Of a stretch of 64,000 bases of DNA, positions 1 to 8,315 are shown in pieces. Source of the DNA: Comamonas sp. B21-038. GTDB taxonomy: Bacteria > Pseudomonadota > Gammaproteobacteria > Burkholderiales > Burkholderiaceae_C. The first letter of the stretch is position 1. Each line of letters begins with the position of its first letter. The position numbers and the translations under genes are program-made. The stretch covers positions 4,952,001-5,016,000 of the forward strand of contig NZ_CP092462.1 of the NCBI RefSeq assembly GCF_022387135.1. The letters run 5' to 3'. A model generated the notes under the pieces. That model did no database searches and was not told the origin of the DNA. It was given only the letters and a program-made list of their open reading frames with translations.

Positions 1-732
1 GGGGATGATGGCCCCGGTCACATAGCTGGCCAGTTCGGACGACAGGAACAGCGCCACGTGGGCGACATCGTCGGTGCTGCCCATTCGCCGCAGCGGCACG
101 GTGGAGACGGCGCGCTCGAGCGCATCGGCCGTGGGCGCCAGGCGCCGCATGCCCTCGGTATCGCCGATGGGGCCGGGCGAGATGCTGTTGACGCGGATGC
201 CGTCCTCGCCCCATTCCAGCGCCAGCACCTTGGTCATCATGTCGATGCCGGCCTTGGCCGCGCAGGCATGGACCTGGTACATCGTCGGGTTGACACCTTG
301 CGGCGCCGAGATGTTGATGACGCTGGCGCCGGGCTTGCGCAGCATCGGGTAGGCCAGGCGCAGCACATGGAAGCTGCCATTGAGGTCGATGTCGACAACC
401 GTCTTGAAGCCATTGGGCGACAGGTCCTTGGCCGGCGCAATGAAGTTGCCCGCAGCGCCCGAGACCAGCACATCGATGGGGCCAAAGCGGGCATGCGCCT
501 GCTCCAGCGCGGCCTGCACGGCGGCGGGGTCGCGCACATCGGCGCTCAGGCCCAGGGCCTGGGCGCCCAGCGCCTCCAGCTCGGCGGCGGCCTGGGCCAC
601 CTTGTCGGCCGAGCGGCTCATGACCACGACATGGGCGCCGGCGCGGGCGAAGGCCTTGGCAATGCCCAGGTTGATGCCACTGCTGCCGCCTGCGACAAAC
701 ACATGCTGGTGGCGAAAGGAAAAAGAGCTCAT
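1..732 (-). CDS. SDR family oxidoreductase, 2,4-dienoyl-CoA reductase-like (3' end cut by window)
   Basis: Reads leftward from an ATG and is still open at base 1, so 244 residues are visible and roughly the last 15-25 are missing. It is a short-chain dehydrogenase with an N-terminal Rossmann motif GGSSGIN at 15-21 and a GNF motif at 95-97. K160 sits in QVHACAAK, but the residue four before it, where classical SDRs carry the catalytic Tyr, is Ala. The GNF, QVHA..AK and ISPGPI-x-DTEGMRRL stretches resemble peroxisomal 2,4-dienoyl-CoA reductase (DECR2) rather than ketoacyl reductases, so a role in NADPH reduction of unsaturated acyl-CoAs is inferred. The ATG overlaps the stop of the upstream acyl-CoA ligase (ATGA), indicating translational coupling. 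Substrate unknown. Confidence 0.85.
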   Translation of the reverse strand, partial: MSSFSFRHQHVFVAGGSSGINLGIAKAFARAGAHVVVMSRSADKVAQAAAELEALGAQALGLSADVRDPAAVQAALEQAHARFGPIDVLVSGAAGNFIAPAKDLSPNGFKTVVDIDLNGSFHVLRLAYPMLRKPGASVINISAPQGVNPTMYQVHACAAKAGIDMMTKVLALEWGEDGIRVNSISPGPIGDTEGMRRLAPTADALERAVSTVPLRRMGSTDDVAHVALFLSSELASYVTGAIIP

Positions 733-2453
733 GGGTGTTCCGTATGCAAAGAAGGGGAGGAGGCAGCGGCTTGCTGCGCCGCCTCCTGCAATGCGCGCCA
801 CTGGATCTTGCCGGTGGCGGATTTGGGCAGCGCGGCGAGAAAGTCCACCGCGCGTGGCACCTTGTAGGCGGCCATCTGTTCACGGCTCCAGCCGATGATC
901 TCGTCCTCCGTCGCCTGCGCGCCAGGGCGCAGCACCACGAGGGCCTTGACCGATTCGCCGCGCTTGGCATCGGGCACGGCGATCACGCAGGCCTCCAGCA
1001 CGGCCGGGTGGCTGTACAGCATGTTTTCGACTTCGGCGGGCCAGACCTTGTAGCCGTTGGCATTGATCATGCGTTTCAAGCGGTCGCGCATGAAGTAGTA
1101 GCCGTCCTCGTCGACCGAGGCCAGGTCGCCGGTGCGAAAGTAGCGCCGGCCATGGCGCTCGAAAAAGGCCGCGCGGTTGGCCTCGTCATTGCGCCAGTAG
1201 CCCTGCATCACCTGTTCGCCGCTGGAGACCAGCTCGCCCACCTGGCCTGCGGGCAGCTCTTGCAGGGTCTCGGGGTCGACGATCATCGAATGCACGCCCT
1301 GGGTAGGCACGCCCAGACACTGGCGCTTGGCGTGGCCCGGCGGGTTGGCATGCAAAAAGGCGGCGGTCTCGGTCAGGCCATAGCCTTCGCTGTAGTGCAG
1401 GCCATAACGCTCGGCCAGCATCTGCGATACCGCCTCGGGCATGGCCGCGCCGCCACCGGCCAGCATGGCCAGGCTCGACAGGTCCAGCCCATGGGCAGTG
1501 GCCTGGCTGAACAGGTCGATCACCATGCTGGGCGGCGCCGTCCAGGCGGTGACCTGGTGGCGCTCGATCAGCCGCGCGGCCAGCAGCGCATCCCAGCGCG
1601 GCATCATCACCACCGTGCCGCCGACGGCAATGGGCATGTTCATGCCGTACTGCGTGCCCAGCATGTGAAACATCGGCGCGACCGACAGAAACACCAGGTC
1701 GTCATTGAAGCCGCGCCACAGCCTTGAGCCGGTGAGCGATGCCAGCACCGAGTGGTGGCTGTGCATGCAGCCCTTGGGATGGCCGGTGGTGCCCGAGGTA
1801 TAGGGGATGGTGGCCAGCATGTCGGCCTGCGCCACACGCGGGCCGGGTGCCAGCTGCAGCGCCAATGCATCGGCAAAGCCATGGTAGGGCCCGGCGGGCA
1901 GCGGCTGGCGCGGCGCCGTCACCACCTCGGGCAGCGCATCGGGCGGCGGGGTGGTGGGCAGCGCATCGCTGTAGGCATGGACGAGCACCGCATCGAGCAG
2001 GCCCGCATCCACGCAGGGCCGGACGCTGGCCAGCAGCTCCTGGGCGGCGATGGCCAGGCGGGCGCCGCTGTTGTCGGCGTAGTAGCGCAGCTCGGTGGCG
2101 GTGGTCATTGCGCTCACCGGCACCACCACGCCACCGGCGCGGTAGATCGCATAGCAGGCGATGACGAACTGCGGGCAGTTCTGGCTTTGCAGCAGCACGC
2201 GCTGGCCCGGTGCCAGCTGCAGGCGCTGCTGCAGGAAGCCGGCCAGCGCCTCCACCTGGGCCAGCAGCTGGGCATAGCTGGTGCTGGCACCCGCGTAGAT
2301 GATGGCGGGCTTGGCCGGGTAGCGCTGGGCCGAGGCGCTCAGGTTGTCATCCAGGCTGATGCGGGGCACGCGCAGATCGCGCGAGACCCCTTTGGGCCAG
2401 TAGAAAGGCAGCGCTGGGCGGGGAGAGGCGGTGGAGGTGGGCGTGTCAAACAT
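729..2453 (-). CDS. AMP-dependent acyl-CoA synthetase/ligase
   Basis: A 574-residue ANL-superfamily enzyme expected to activate a carboxylic acid to its acyl-CoA through an acyl-adenylate in the cytoplasm. The core motifs are intact: phosphate loop YTSGTTGHPKG at 218-228, EGYGLTET at 356-363, RTGDL at 440-444, the hinge DRLKRMI near 457-463, and the C-terminal catalytic lysine in KSATGKI at 544-550. Length fits medium/long-chain or aromatic acyl-CoA ligases. It lies 12 bp after the Bug protein gene and overlaps the SDR start by 4 bp, so it belongs to the leftward beta-oxidation operon. A second, different ligase lies at 6697-8274. Chain length or ring preference cannot be read from sequence. 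Confidence 0.92.
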   Translation of the reverse strand: MFDTPTSTASPRPALPFYWPKGVSRDLRVPRISLDDNLSASAQRYPAKPAIIYAGASTSYAQLLAQVEALAGFLQQRLQLAPGQRVLLQSQNCPQFVIACYAIYRAGGVVVPVSAMTTATELRYYADNSGARLAIAAQELLASVRPCVDAGLLDAVLVHAYSDALPTTPPPDALPEVVTAPRQPLPAGPYHGFADALALQLAPGPRVAQADMLATIPYTSGTTGHPKGCMHSHHSVLASLTGSRLWRGFNDDLVFLSVAPMFHMLGTQYGMNMPIAVGGTVVMMPRWDALLAARLIERHQVTAWTAPPSMVIDLFSQATAHGLDLSSLAMLAGGGAAMPEAVSQMLAERYGLHYSEGYGLTETAAFLHANPPGHAKRQCLGVPTQGVHSMIVDPETLQELPAGQVGELVSSGEQVMQGYWRNDEANRAAFFERHGRRYFRTGDLASVDEDGYYFMRDRLKRMINANGYKVWPAEVENMLYSHPAVLEACVIAVPDAKRGESVKALVVLRPGAQATEDEIIGWSREQMAAYKVPRAVDFLAALPKSATGKIQWRALQEAAQQAAASSPSLHTEHP

Positions 2454-2465
2454 CGGCAGGTCGCA

Positions 2466-3452
2466 TCAGTCCAGCTGCAGCTGCTGGCTCTGGATCAGCG
2501 CGCCCCAGGTCTGCTGGTCATCGGCCACCAGCTTGGCAAAGTCTGCTTGGGGCATGCCGCCGGGGCGGCCGCCCAGCGCGCGGTAGCGGCGCATGATGTC
2601 GGGGTCATGCAGCACAGCCTGCAGGTTCTCGGCCAGTTTTTTCTGCACCTCGGGCGGGGTCTTGGCGGGCACGAAGAAGCCCATCCAACCGACCTGGTTG
2701 AAGTTGCGCATGCCCAGCTCGGTCATCGTCGGCACCTCGGGCAGATCGGGCTCGCGCTGGTCGCCAGTGACAGCCAGCGGGCGCAGCTTGCCGTCCTTGA
2801 TATGGACCAGCGAGGCGGTCATGTTGTCGAACATGAACTGGGTCTCGCCGGTCACGATCGCCATCGTGCCGGGGGCCGAGCCCTTGTAGGGGATGTGGAC
2901 CACATCGGTGCCGGTGCGCTCCTTGAACAGCTCGCCCATCAGGTGCGTGGTCTGGCCCACACCGGCGGACGAGAACGACAGCTTGCCCGGCTGCGCCTTG
3001 GCAGCGGCCACCAGCGCATCCAGGCTCTGGATGGGCGACTTGGCGGGCACGACCAGCACGTTGGCAAACGAGATCATGTCGGTCAGCGGGGCAAAGTCGC
3101 CGGGTTGGTAGCTGAGCTTTTTATAGGCCGTGTAGTTGATCGCATTGGAGCCGCTGTTGCCCACCAGCACCGTGTAGCCGTCGGGCTGGGCGCGGGCGAC
3201 CAGGCTGGCCCCCAGGCTGCCGCCGGCGCCGGGTTTGTTGTCGACGATCACCGGCTGGCCCAGCCGCTGGCCCAGCTTTTGGGCCAGCAGGCGTGCGGGA
3301 ATATCGGTCGACCCGCCGGCGGCGCCGGGCACCACCAAGGTGATGGTGCGCGTGGGCCAGCTGGCCTCGGCATGGGCGTGGAGCGCGCTGGCGAGCAGCG
3401 CCAGGGCCGCCAAGGCCCGCAGGGGCTGGCGAAGAGGCTGGGTACGTGGCAT
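2466..3452 (-). CDS. Tripartite tricarboxylate transporter (Bug family) substrate-binding protein
   Basis: A 328-residue periplasmic binding protein of the Bug/TctC family with a cleavable signal peptide (about residues 1-29, ending AHA-EA). The family hallmarks are present: PTRTITLVVPGAAGG after the signal, VDNKPGAGG, PDGYTVLVG, and HIPYKGSAPG in domain 2. Bug proteins usually bind carboxylates. The start is set at 3452 because GGAGAC lies 5-10 bases upstream and the hydrophobic signal follows directly. An upstream in-frame extension would place the signal far inside the protein. No TctA/TctB membrane genes are adjacent, which is common in Burkholderiales. Its place between enoyl-CoA hydratase and a CoA ligase suggests it captures the acid that this operon degrades. 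Confidence 0.9.
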   Translation of the reverse strand: MPRTQPLRQPLRALAALALLASALHAHAEASWPTRTITLVVPGAAGGSTDIPARLLAQKLGQRLGQPVIVDNKPGAGGSLGASLVARAQPDGYTVLVGNSGSNAINYTAYKKLSYQPGDFAPLTDMISFANVLVVPAKSPIQSLDALVAAAKAQPGKLSFSSAGVGQTTHLMGELFKERTGTDVVHIPYKGSAPGTMAIVTGETQFMFDNMTASLVHIKDGKLRPLAVTGDQREPDLPEVPTMTELGMRNFNQVGWMGFFVPAKTPPEVQKKLAENLQAVLHDPDIMRRYRALGGRPGGMPQADFAKLVADDQQTWGALIQSQQLQLD

Positions 3453-3523
3453 GGGTTTGTCTCCTGCTGCGCGCTTCTGTGGCGCGTCCAAGGGCTGTAC
3501 AACGCAGAGTTGCTGGACGGGGT

Positions 3524-4300
3524 TCAGGCACCCTTCCAGACCGGTGCGCGTTTTTCCGCAAAGGCGGCCGCGCCTTCGCGCGCATCCTGCGAGCTGAACA
3601 CCGGCGCGGTGATGGCGGACTGGCGCTCGAACATCTCCGCCAGCGGCCATTCGCCGGACTGGCTGGCCACCTGCTTGCTCGCGGCGACTGCCAGCGGGCC
3701 ATTGGCGGCAATGGTCTGCGCCAGCGCCAGTGCGGCATCGAGTGCGCCGCCGGGCTCGGTCAGGCGGTTGACCAGGCCCAGCTGGGTAAATCGCTCGGCG
3801 CCGAACATGTCGCCGGTGAGGATGCATTCCAGCGCCACGTGGTAGGGCAGGCGTTTGGGCAGGCGCAGCAGGCCACCGGCCGATGCAGCCAGGCCCCGCT
3901 TGACTTCGGGCAGGCCAAATTGGGCATTGCGTGCGGCCACGACCAGGTCGCAGGCCAGCGCTACCTCAAAGCCGCCAGCCAGCGCATAGCCTTCCACCGC
4001 CGCGATCAGCGGCTTGGCAGGTGGCCGCATCGTCAACCCGCAAAAGCCGCGCCCCGGCAGGCTGGGGCGCTTGCCCTGCAAAAAGCCCTTGAGGTCCATG
4101 CCGGCGCAAAAGCTGCCGCCTGCGCCGGTGATGATGCCTACCCTGAGGTCCGGCCGGCTGTCCAGCGCGTCGAGCGCACTGGCCATCGCCTCGGCCATTT
4201 CCAAGGTGGCGGCATTGCGCGCCTGGGGGCGGTTGAGCTGCATGATGAGCACCGGGCCACGGGTTTCGACCAGGAGTTCGGCGGTGTCAGAGCCAGACAT
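3524..4300 (-). CDS. Enoyl-CoA hydratase/isomerase family protein
   Basis: A 258-residue crotonase-fold enzyme. The oxyanion-hole segments are FCAGMDLK (64-71) and YALAGGFEVALACD (105-118). Both catalytic glutamates of the hydratase subfamily are at expected positions, E112 in GGFE and E132 in FGLPEVKRGL, which favours true hydratase activity (adding water to a 2-enoyl-CoA) over a dehalogenase or isomerase. Start ATG at 4300 is preceded by AAAGG. It follows the HSD10-type dehydrogenase gene after a 170-bp gap that is mostly filled by a repeat element, and is followed 71 bp later by the Bug gene. In the operon it supplies the second step of beta-oxidation. Confidence 0.9.
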   Translation of the reverse strand: MSGSDTAELLVETRGPVLIMQLNRPQARNAATLEMAEAMASALDALDSRPDLRVGIITGAGGSFCAGMDLKGFLQGKRPSLPGRGFCGLTMRPPAKPLIAAVEGYALAGGFEVALACDLVVAARNAQFGLPEVKRGLAASAGGLLRLPKRLPYHVALECILTGDMFGAERFTQLGLVNRLTEPGGALDAALALAQTIAANGPLAVAASKQVASQSGEWPLAEMFERQSAITAPVFSSQDAREGAAAFAEKRAPVWKGA

Positions 4301-4338
4301 GGGGACCTTTCAAAGGGTGCTGCAGGGCAGGGGGTTTT

Positions 4339-4472
4339 GAGGCGCTAAGACAGCCCAGCAAACCGAAGGTTTGCGGTTGAGGCTGAGCGCCCCTGACGAG
4401 GCGCAAAGCCGCAGGCAGTACAAGAGTACGACAAGGCGTGCAACGACGTATCAAGGGCTGTGTTAGTGCCTC
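4339..4472. repeat. MITE-like intergenic repeat, copy A
   Basis: About 134 bp with imperfect 17-bp terminal inverted repeats (left 4339-4355, right 4456-4472, 15 of 17 matching, consensus GAGGCRCTAASACAGCC). Three internal blocks recur inverted at 11251-11386: 4356-4381 (26 identical bases containing the hairpin GCAAACC-GAA-GGTTTGC), 4406-4421 (16 identical) and 4440-4457 (18 identical). There is no coding capacity. It sits inside the otherwise compact leftward operon. Its right end touches the stop codon of the HSD10-type gene. Confidence 0.85.
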
Positions 4473-5238
4473 AGCGTGGTTGCATGCGGATGGCGCCGTC
4501 CAGGCGGATGGTTTCGCCGTTCAGCATCGGGTTCTCCAGAATGTGCAGCGCCGTCATCGCGTACTCGGGCGGGCGGCCCAGGCGTGCCGGGTTGGGGACC
4601 GACGCGGCGAGCGACTGGCGCACGTTCTCGGGCAGCTTGGCGAGGATGGGGGTGTCGAACAGGCCCGGTGCAATGGTGCAGACGCGGATCATCTTGGAGG
4701 CCAGATCGCGCGCGGCGACGATGGTCATGCCGATGACGGCGGCCTTCGACGAGGCATAGGGGATCTGGCCGATCTGGCCTTCATAGCCTGCGACCGAGGC
4801 GGTCAGCACGCAGGCGCCGCGCTCGCCTTCCAGCGGCTCGTTCTGCGCCATCGCGACGGCCGACAGGCGCAAGGTGTTGAAGGTACCGATCTGGTTGATG
4901 CGGATGATGTTCGTATACTTTTCCAGCGAGCCGGGGCTGCCGTCCTTCTCGATCAGGCGCACCGGGCCGCCGATGCCGGCGCAATGCACCAGCGCACGGA
5001 ACTGGCCCCAGGCCTGCGCGGCAGACACGGCCTTTTGCATCTGCTCGGCATCGGCCACATCGGCCTTGATGAACCGGAGCTGGCCGGCGTACTGCTTTTC
5101 CATCGCGGCGCCGCGCTCTTCGTTCAGGTCCACCGCCACCACGTTCAGGCCGCGCTCCAGCAGGGCCACAGCGCTGGCTTCGCCCAGCCCCGATACGCCG
5201 CCGGTCACGAGGGCGGTCATTCCTTGGGTCAATTGCAT
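4471..5238 (-). CDS. SDR family 3-hydroxyacyl-CoA dehydrogenase (HSD10-like)
   Basis: A 255-residue short-chain dehydrogenase with TGGVSGLG at 12-19 for NAD binding, an aspartate after strand 2 (VAVDL) favouring NAD over NADP, and the catalytic triad S148, Y161, K165 (YASSK). The extended insert around 95-125 and the C-terminal LGRPPEYA...NPMLNGETIRLDG segment match type II 3-hydroxyacyl-CoA dehydrogenase/HSD17B10 proteins, which oxidise straight and 2-methyl-branched 3-hydroxyacyl-CoAs. The start is supported by AAGGA eight bases upstream. It lies 66 bp after the thiolase gene in the same leftward operon and supplies the third step of beta-oxidation. The stop codon overlaps the end of repeat copy A. 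Confidence 0.9.
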   Translation of the reverse strand: MQLTQGMTALVTGGVSGLGEASAVALLERGLNVVAVDLNEERGAAMEKQYAGQLRFIKADVADAEQMQKAVSAAQAWGQFRALVHCAGIGGPVRLIEKDGSPGSLEKYTNIIRINQIGTFNTLRLSAVAMAQNEPLEGERGACVLTASVAGYEGQIGQIPYASSKAAVIGMTIVAARDLASKMIRVCTIAPGLFDTPILAKLPENVRQSLAASVPNPARLGRPPEYAMTALHILENPMLNGETIRLDGAIRMQPR

Positions 5239-5304
5239 CTCAAAAATCCTTGTCAGTTCAAAGGTTCAATCCGATGGAGCCGTTGTGACGGCTCTCTGAG
5301 GCGC

Positions 5305-6489
5305 TTAGCGCAGCACTTCAATAATCGTGGCGTTGGCCATGCCACCGGCCTCGCACATCGACTGCAGGCCATAGCGCTCACCGCTGTCTTCCAGTGCATG
5401 CAGCATCGTGGTCATCAGCCGCAGGCCCGACGCGCCCAGCGGGTGGCCCAGCGCAATCGCGCCGCCGCGCGGGTTCAGGCGCTCGCCATCGGCGCCCAGC
5501 TCCTTCTGCCAGGCCAGTGGCACCGAGGCAAAGGCCTCGTTGATCTCGTAGTGCGCAATGTCGCCCAGCTGCATGCGCGCCTTGGCCAGCACGCGCTGGG
5601 TGGCGGGGATGGGGGCGGTCAGCATGTAGAGCGGGTCGTCGCCCACGACATCAAAGGCCACAAAGCGGGCGCGTGGTCGCAGTCCCAATTGCAGCGCGCG
5701 CTCTTCGCTCATGATCAGCATGGCGCTGGCGCCATCGGTCATCTGCGAGGCATTGCCGGCCGTGGTGCTCCACTGGATCTGCGGAAAGCGGGCCGAGAGT
5801 TCTTCGCTCTCGAACACGGCCTTGAGGCCGGCGAGCTTCTCGGCCGTGGTGCTGGCGCGGATGGTCTCGTCAGCACTGACAAGGCCCAGCGGGCTGCGGA
5901 TGGGCACGATCTCGCGCGCAAAGCCGCCGCTGCTTTGGGCGGCATGGGCGCGCTGGTGCGAGCGGGCGGCATAGGCATCCAGATCGCTGCGCGACAGGCC
6001 CCATTTGGCGGCCACCAGGTCGGCCGACACCCCCTGGCCCACGAGGCCCGGTGCATAGCGCTCGTCAAAGCGGGCGCCGGTCGTGTTCTTGCCCATGCGT
6101 GAGCTGCCCATCGGCACCCGGCTCATCGATTCGACACCGCAGGCGATGACGATGTCCTGCGTGCCGGACATGATGGCCTGGGCGGCAAAGTGCACCGCCT
6201 GCTGGCTGGAGCCGCATTTGCGGTCAATCGTGGTCGAGGGCACATGGGTGGGCAGGCCGGCGGCCAGCCAGGCCAGGCGCCCGGGCGTGCCGGCCTGCTC
6301 GCCCGCCTGGCTGACGCAGCCGCAGATCACGTCATCGACGGTCGCGGGGTCGAGCTGGTTGCGGGCCACCAGCTGCTCCAGCACCTGGGAGAGCAGGTCG
6401 ACCGGGTGGACTTCAGCCAGCGCGCCATCGGGTTTGGCCCGGGCCATGGGGCTGCGGATGGCATCGACAATGACAGGTGTTTTCATCAT
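5305..6489 (-). CDS. Thiolase family protein (acetyl-CoA C-acyltransferase)
   Basis: A 394-residue thiolase with the full catalytic set: nucleophile C92 in DRKCGSSQ, H349 in ALGHPLGASG, and C379 in MCEAGGM. It also has the NEAFA motif. Length and motifs fit degradative 3-ketoacyl-CoA thiolases that cleave 3-oxoacyl-CoA with CoA to acetyl-CoA and a shortened acyl-CoA. It is the first gene of the leftward operon. Two adjacent ATG codons exist (6489 and 6486) and no purine-rich ribosome site is visible upstream. The 17-bp palindrome at 6506-6522 lies 17 bases before the start, suggesting operator control. Confidence 0.92.
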   Translation of the reverse strand: MMKTPVIVDAIRSPMARAKPDGALAEVHPVDLLSQVLEQLVARNQLDPATVDDVICGCVSQAGEQAGTPGRLAWLAAGLPTHVPSTTIDRKCGSSQQAVHFAAQAIMSGTQDIVIACGVESMSRVPMGSSRMGKNTTGARFDERYAPGLVGQGVSADLVAAKWGLSRSDLDAYAARSHQRAHAAQSSGGFAREIVPIRSPLGLVSADETIRASTTAEKLAGLKAVFESEELSARFPQIQWSTTAGNASQMTDGASAMLIMSEERALQLGLRPRARFVAFDVVGDDPLYMLTAPIPATQRVLAKARMQLGDIAHYEINEAFASVPLAWQKELGADGERLNPRGGAIALGHPLGASGLRLMTTMLHALEDSGERYGLQSMCEAGGMANATIIEVLR

Positions 6490-6505
6490 TTAATGAGACT
6501 TGTGG

Positions 6506-6522
6506 ATCATTAAATTAATGAT
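6506..6522. promoter_or_regulatory. Perfect palindrome, candidate operator 1
   Basis: ATCATTAA-A-TTAATGAT: 8-bp arms around one base, just upstream of the thiolase start in the divergent promoter region. AT-rich perfect dyads of this size are typical of dimeric repressor sites. No cognate regulator gene lies next to it within the window. Confidence 0.5.
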
Positions 6523-6538
6523 AGGTTTCAAAAAACCG

Positions 6539-6554
6539 AATACCTACTGGTATT
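6539..6554. promoter_or_regulatory. Palindrome, candidate operator 2
   Basis: AATACC-TACT-GGTATT: perfect 6-bp arms with a 4-base spacer, near the middle of the divergent region between the thiolase and acyl-CoA ligase genes. Confidence 0.4.
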
Positions 6555-6600
6555 TACCCGCAGTAAATTTCGCAGCAAACGCCAGATACTGTCTGTGAAA

Positions 6601-6615
6601 TCTCGAAATTCGAGA
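6601..6615. promoter_or_regulatory. Perfect palindrome, candidate operator 3
   Basis: TCTCGAA-A-TTCGAGA: perfect 7-bp arms around one base, on the side facing the rightward acyl-CoA ligase/dehydrogenase genes. Its sequence differs from operator 1, so two different regulators, or two unrelated sites, are possible. Confidence 0.5.
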
Positions 6616-6696
6616 CGAGTGATTCAAAATTAAAGTAAAGATGTAACACAGGTGATTGCGTGCAGCGATCCCCTGTGCACCACGGAGACCGAGGAG

Positions 6697-8274
6697 ATGC
6701 ACAACTTCTTCAGCTGGGCCCAGACCCAGCCCGAGCGGGTGGTTTTGACGCAGGCCGATACCGGCCGGTGCTACACCGCAGGCGAGATCGCGCAGGGCGC
6801 CGAGCAGATGGCGCAGTGGCTGGCGCAGCAGGGGCTGCAGGCCGAGGAGACGATTGCGGTGCTGCTGGAGAACCGCTATGAAATCATGCAGCTGGTACTG
6901 GCCGCGCGGCTGGCCGGCCTGTATGCCGCCGTCATCAGCACCCACCTGACCGCGGCCGAGGTGGCCTATATCGCCCAGGACAGCGGTGCCAAGGTGCTGC
7001 TGGTGTCCAGCAAGACCTGGCCCACCGCGCAGGAGGCCGTGCAGGGCCTGGCGCTGGCCTGCTATTCCGTCGATGGCGATACGCCGGGTGTGGCACCCTT
7101 GGCCGATGCGCTGGCCGCCGTACCCCAGCGCGCGCCGATCGACCTGGCCACGCGCCCGTTGGGCCGCGATCTGCTCTATTCCAGCGGCACCACCGGCCGG
7201 CCCAAGGGCATCAAGAAGCCGCTGCTGGCCGCAGCCTACCGCACGCAGCGCGACCCCGAGGTAGCCGCATGGATGCGCAGCATGCGGTTTGATGAAGACG
7301 CCGTCTACCTCTCGCCCGCGCCGCTCTACCATGCGGCACCGCTGCGCTACAGCCTGCGCACCCTGGATGTCGGCGGCTCGGCCATCATCATGAGCCGCTT
7401 CGATCCGGAGCAGGCGCTGGCGCTGATCGAGCGCTACCAGGTCACCCACAGCCAGTGGGTGCCGACGATGCTGGGGCGCCTGCTCAAGCTGCCCGACGAG
7501 GTCAAGCGCCGCTACCGGCTGGACAGCCACCGCGTGGCCATCCATGCGGCAGCGCCCTGCCCGGTGGCCGTCAAGCAGGGCATGCTGGACTGGTGGGGCG
7601 ACATCCTGCTGGAGTACTACGCCGGCTCCGAAGGCTGCGGCACCACCTTGATCGATTCGGCCGAATGGCGTGCACGGCCAGGCTCGGTCGGCCGGGCCAT
7701 CAGCGGCCAGCTGCATATCGTCGGCGACGACGGGCAGGAGCTGGGCGTGGGCGAGGTCGGCCGGGTCTATTTCTCGGGCGGCGGTGCCTTCCAGTACCTC
7801 AATGACGAGCGCAAGACGCGCGAGGCCATCGATGCGCGCGGCTGGGCCACCTATGGCGACATCGGACATGTCGATGCCGACGGCTTTCTGTTCCTGAGCG
7901 ACCGGCGCGCCGACCTGATCCTGTCGGGCGGGGTGAACCTCTACCCGCAGGAGATCGAGAACGCGCTGGCCCAGCATGCCGCCGTGGAAGAGGTGGCCGT
8001 CGTCGGCGTGCCCGATGAGGACTTTGGCGAGCAGACCCTGGCCGTCGTGGTGCTCAAGCCCGGCTTTGCGCCCGACGAGGCCATGGCGCGCGCGATCGTT
8101 GACCACGCGGCCGCCAGCCTGTCCAAGGTCAAGCGGCCCCAGCGCCTGGTGTTCGAGCCCAGCCTGCCCCGGCTGGAGACCGGCAAGCTGCTGCGCCGCG
8201 TGCTCAAGGATCGGTTCAAGGCGTCGCCGCAGGCGGGCTTTGGCCTGCGCAGTACCAGCGGTGCCCAGGGCTGA
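6697..8274 (+). CDS. AMP-binding acyl-CoA synthetase, second copy
   Basis: A 525-residue ANL-superfamily ligase, distant from the one at 729-2453. Motifs: YSSGTTGRPKG at 161-171, YYAGSEG as the A5 region, YGDIG in place of TGD, DRRADLILSGG at the hinge, and the C-terminal lysine in LPRLETGKLLRR. The ATG at 6697 is preferred because GGAG lies nine bases upstream. An in-frame GTG at 6652 would add 15 residues with no obvious ribosome site. It is the first gene of the rightward run, followed at once by an acyl-CoA dehydrogenase, and probably activates the island's substrate or a downstream intermediate. Substrate unknown. Confidence 0.9.
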   Translation: MHNFFSWAQTQPERVVLTQADTGRCYTAGEIAQGAEQMAQWLAQQGLQAEETIAVLLENRYEIMQLVLAARLAGLYAAVISTHLTAAEVAYIAQDSGAKVLLVSSKTWPTAQEAVQGLALACYSVDGDTPGVAPLADALAAVPQRAPIDLATRPLGRDLLYSSGTTGRPKGIKKPLLAAAYRTQRDPEVAAWMRSMRFDEDAVYLSPAPLYHAAPLRYSLRTLDVGGSAIIMSRFDPEQALALIERYQVTHSQWVPTMLGRLLKLPDEVKRRYRLDSHRVAIHAAAPCPVAVKQGMLDWWGDILLEYYAGSEGCGTTLIDSAEWRARPGSVGRAISGQLHIVGDDGQELGVGEVGRVYFSGGGAFQYLNDERKTREAIDARGWATYGDIGHVDADGFLFLSDRRADLILSGGVNLYPQEIENALAQHAAVEEVAVVGVPDEDFGEQTLAVVVLKPGFAPDEAMARAIVDHAAASLSKVKRPQRLVFEPSLPRLETGKLLRRVLKDRFKASPQAGFGLRSTSGAQG

Positions 8275-8315
8275 TGCCCCCCATTCATTTTTCTTCGTTC
8301 CACCCTCTGACCACC

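Noticed and set aside
1752..3845. Plus-strand 697-codon frame over the ligase and Bug genes
   Set aside because: Antisense shadow of two well-supported minus-strand genes, with no start context or domain.
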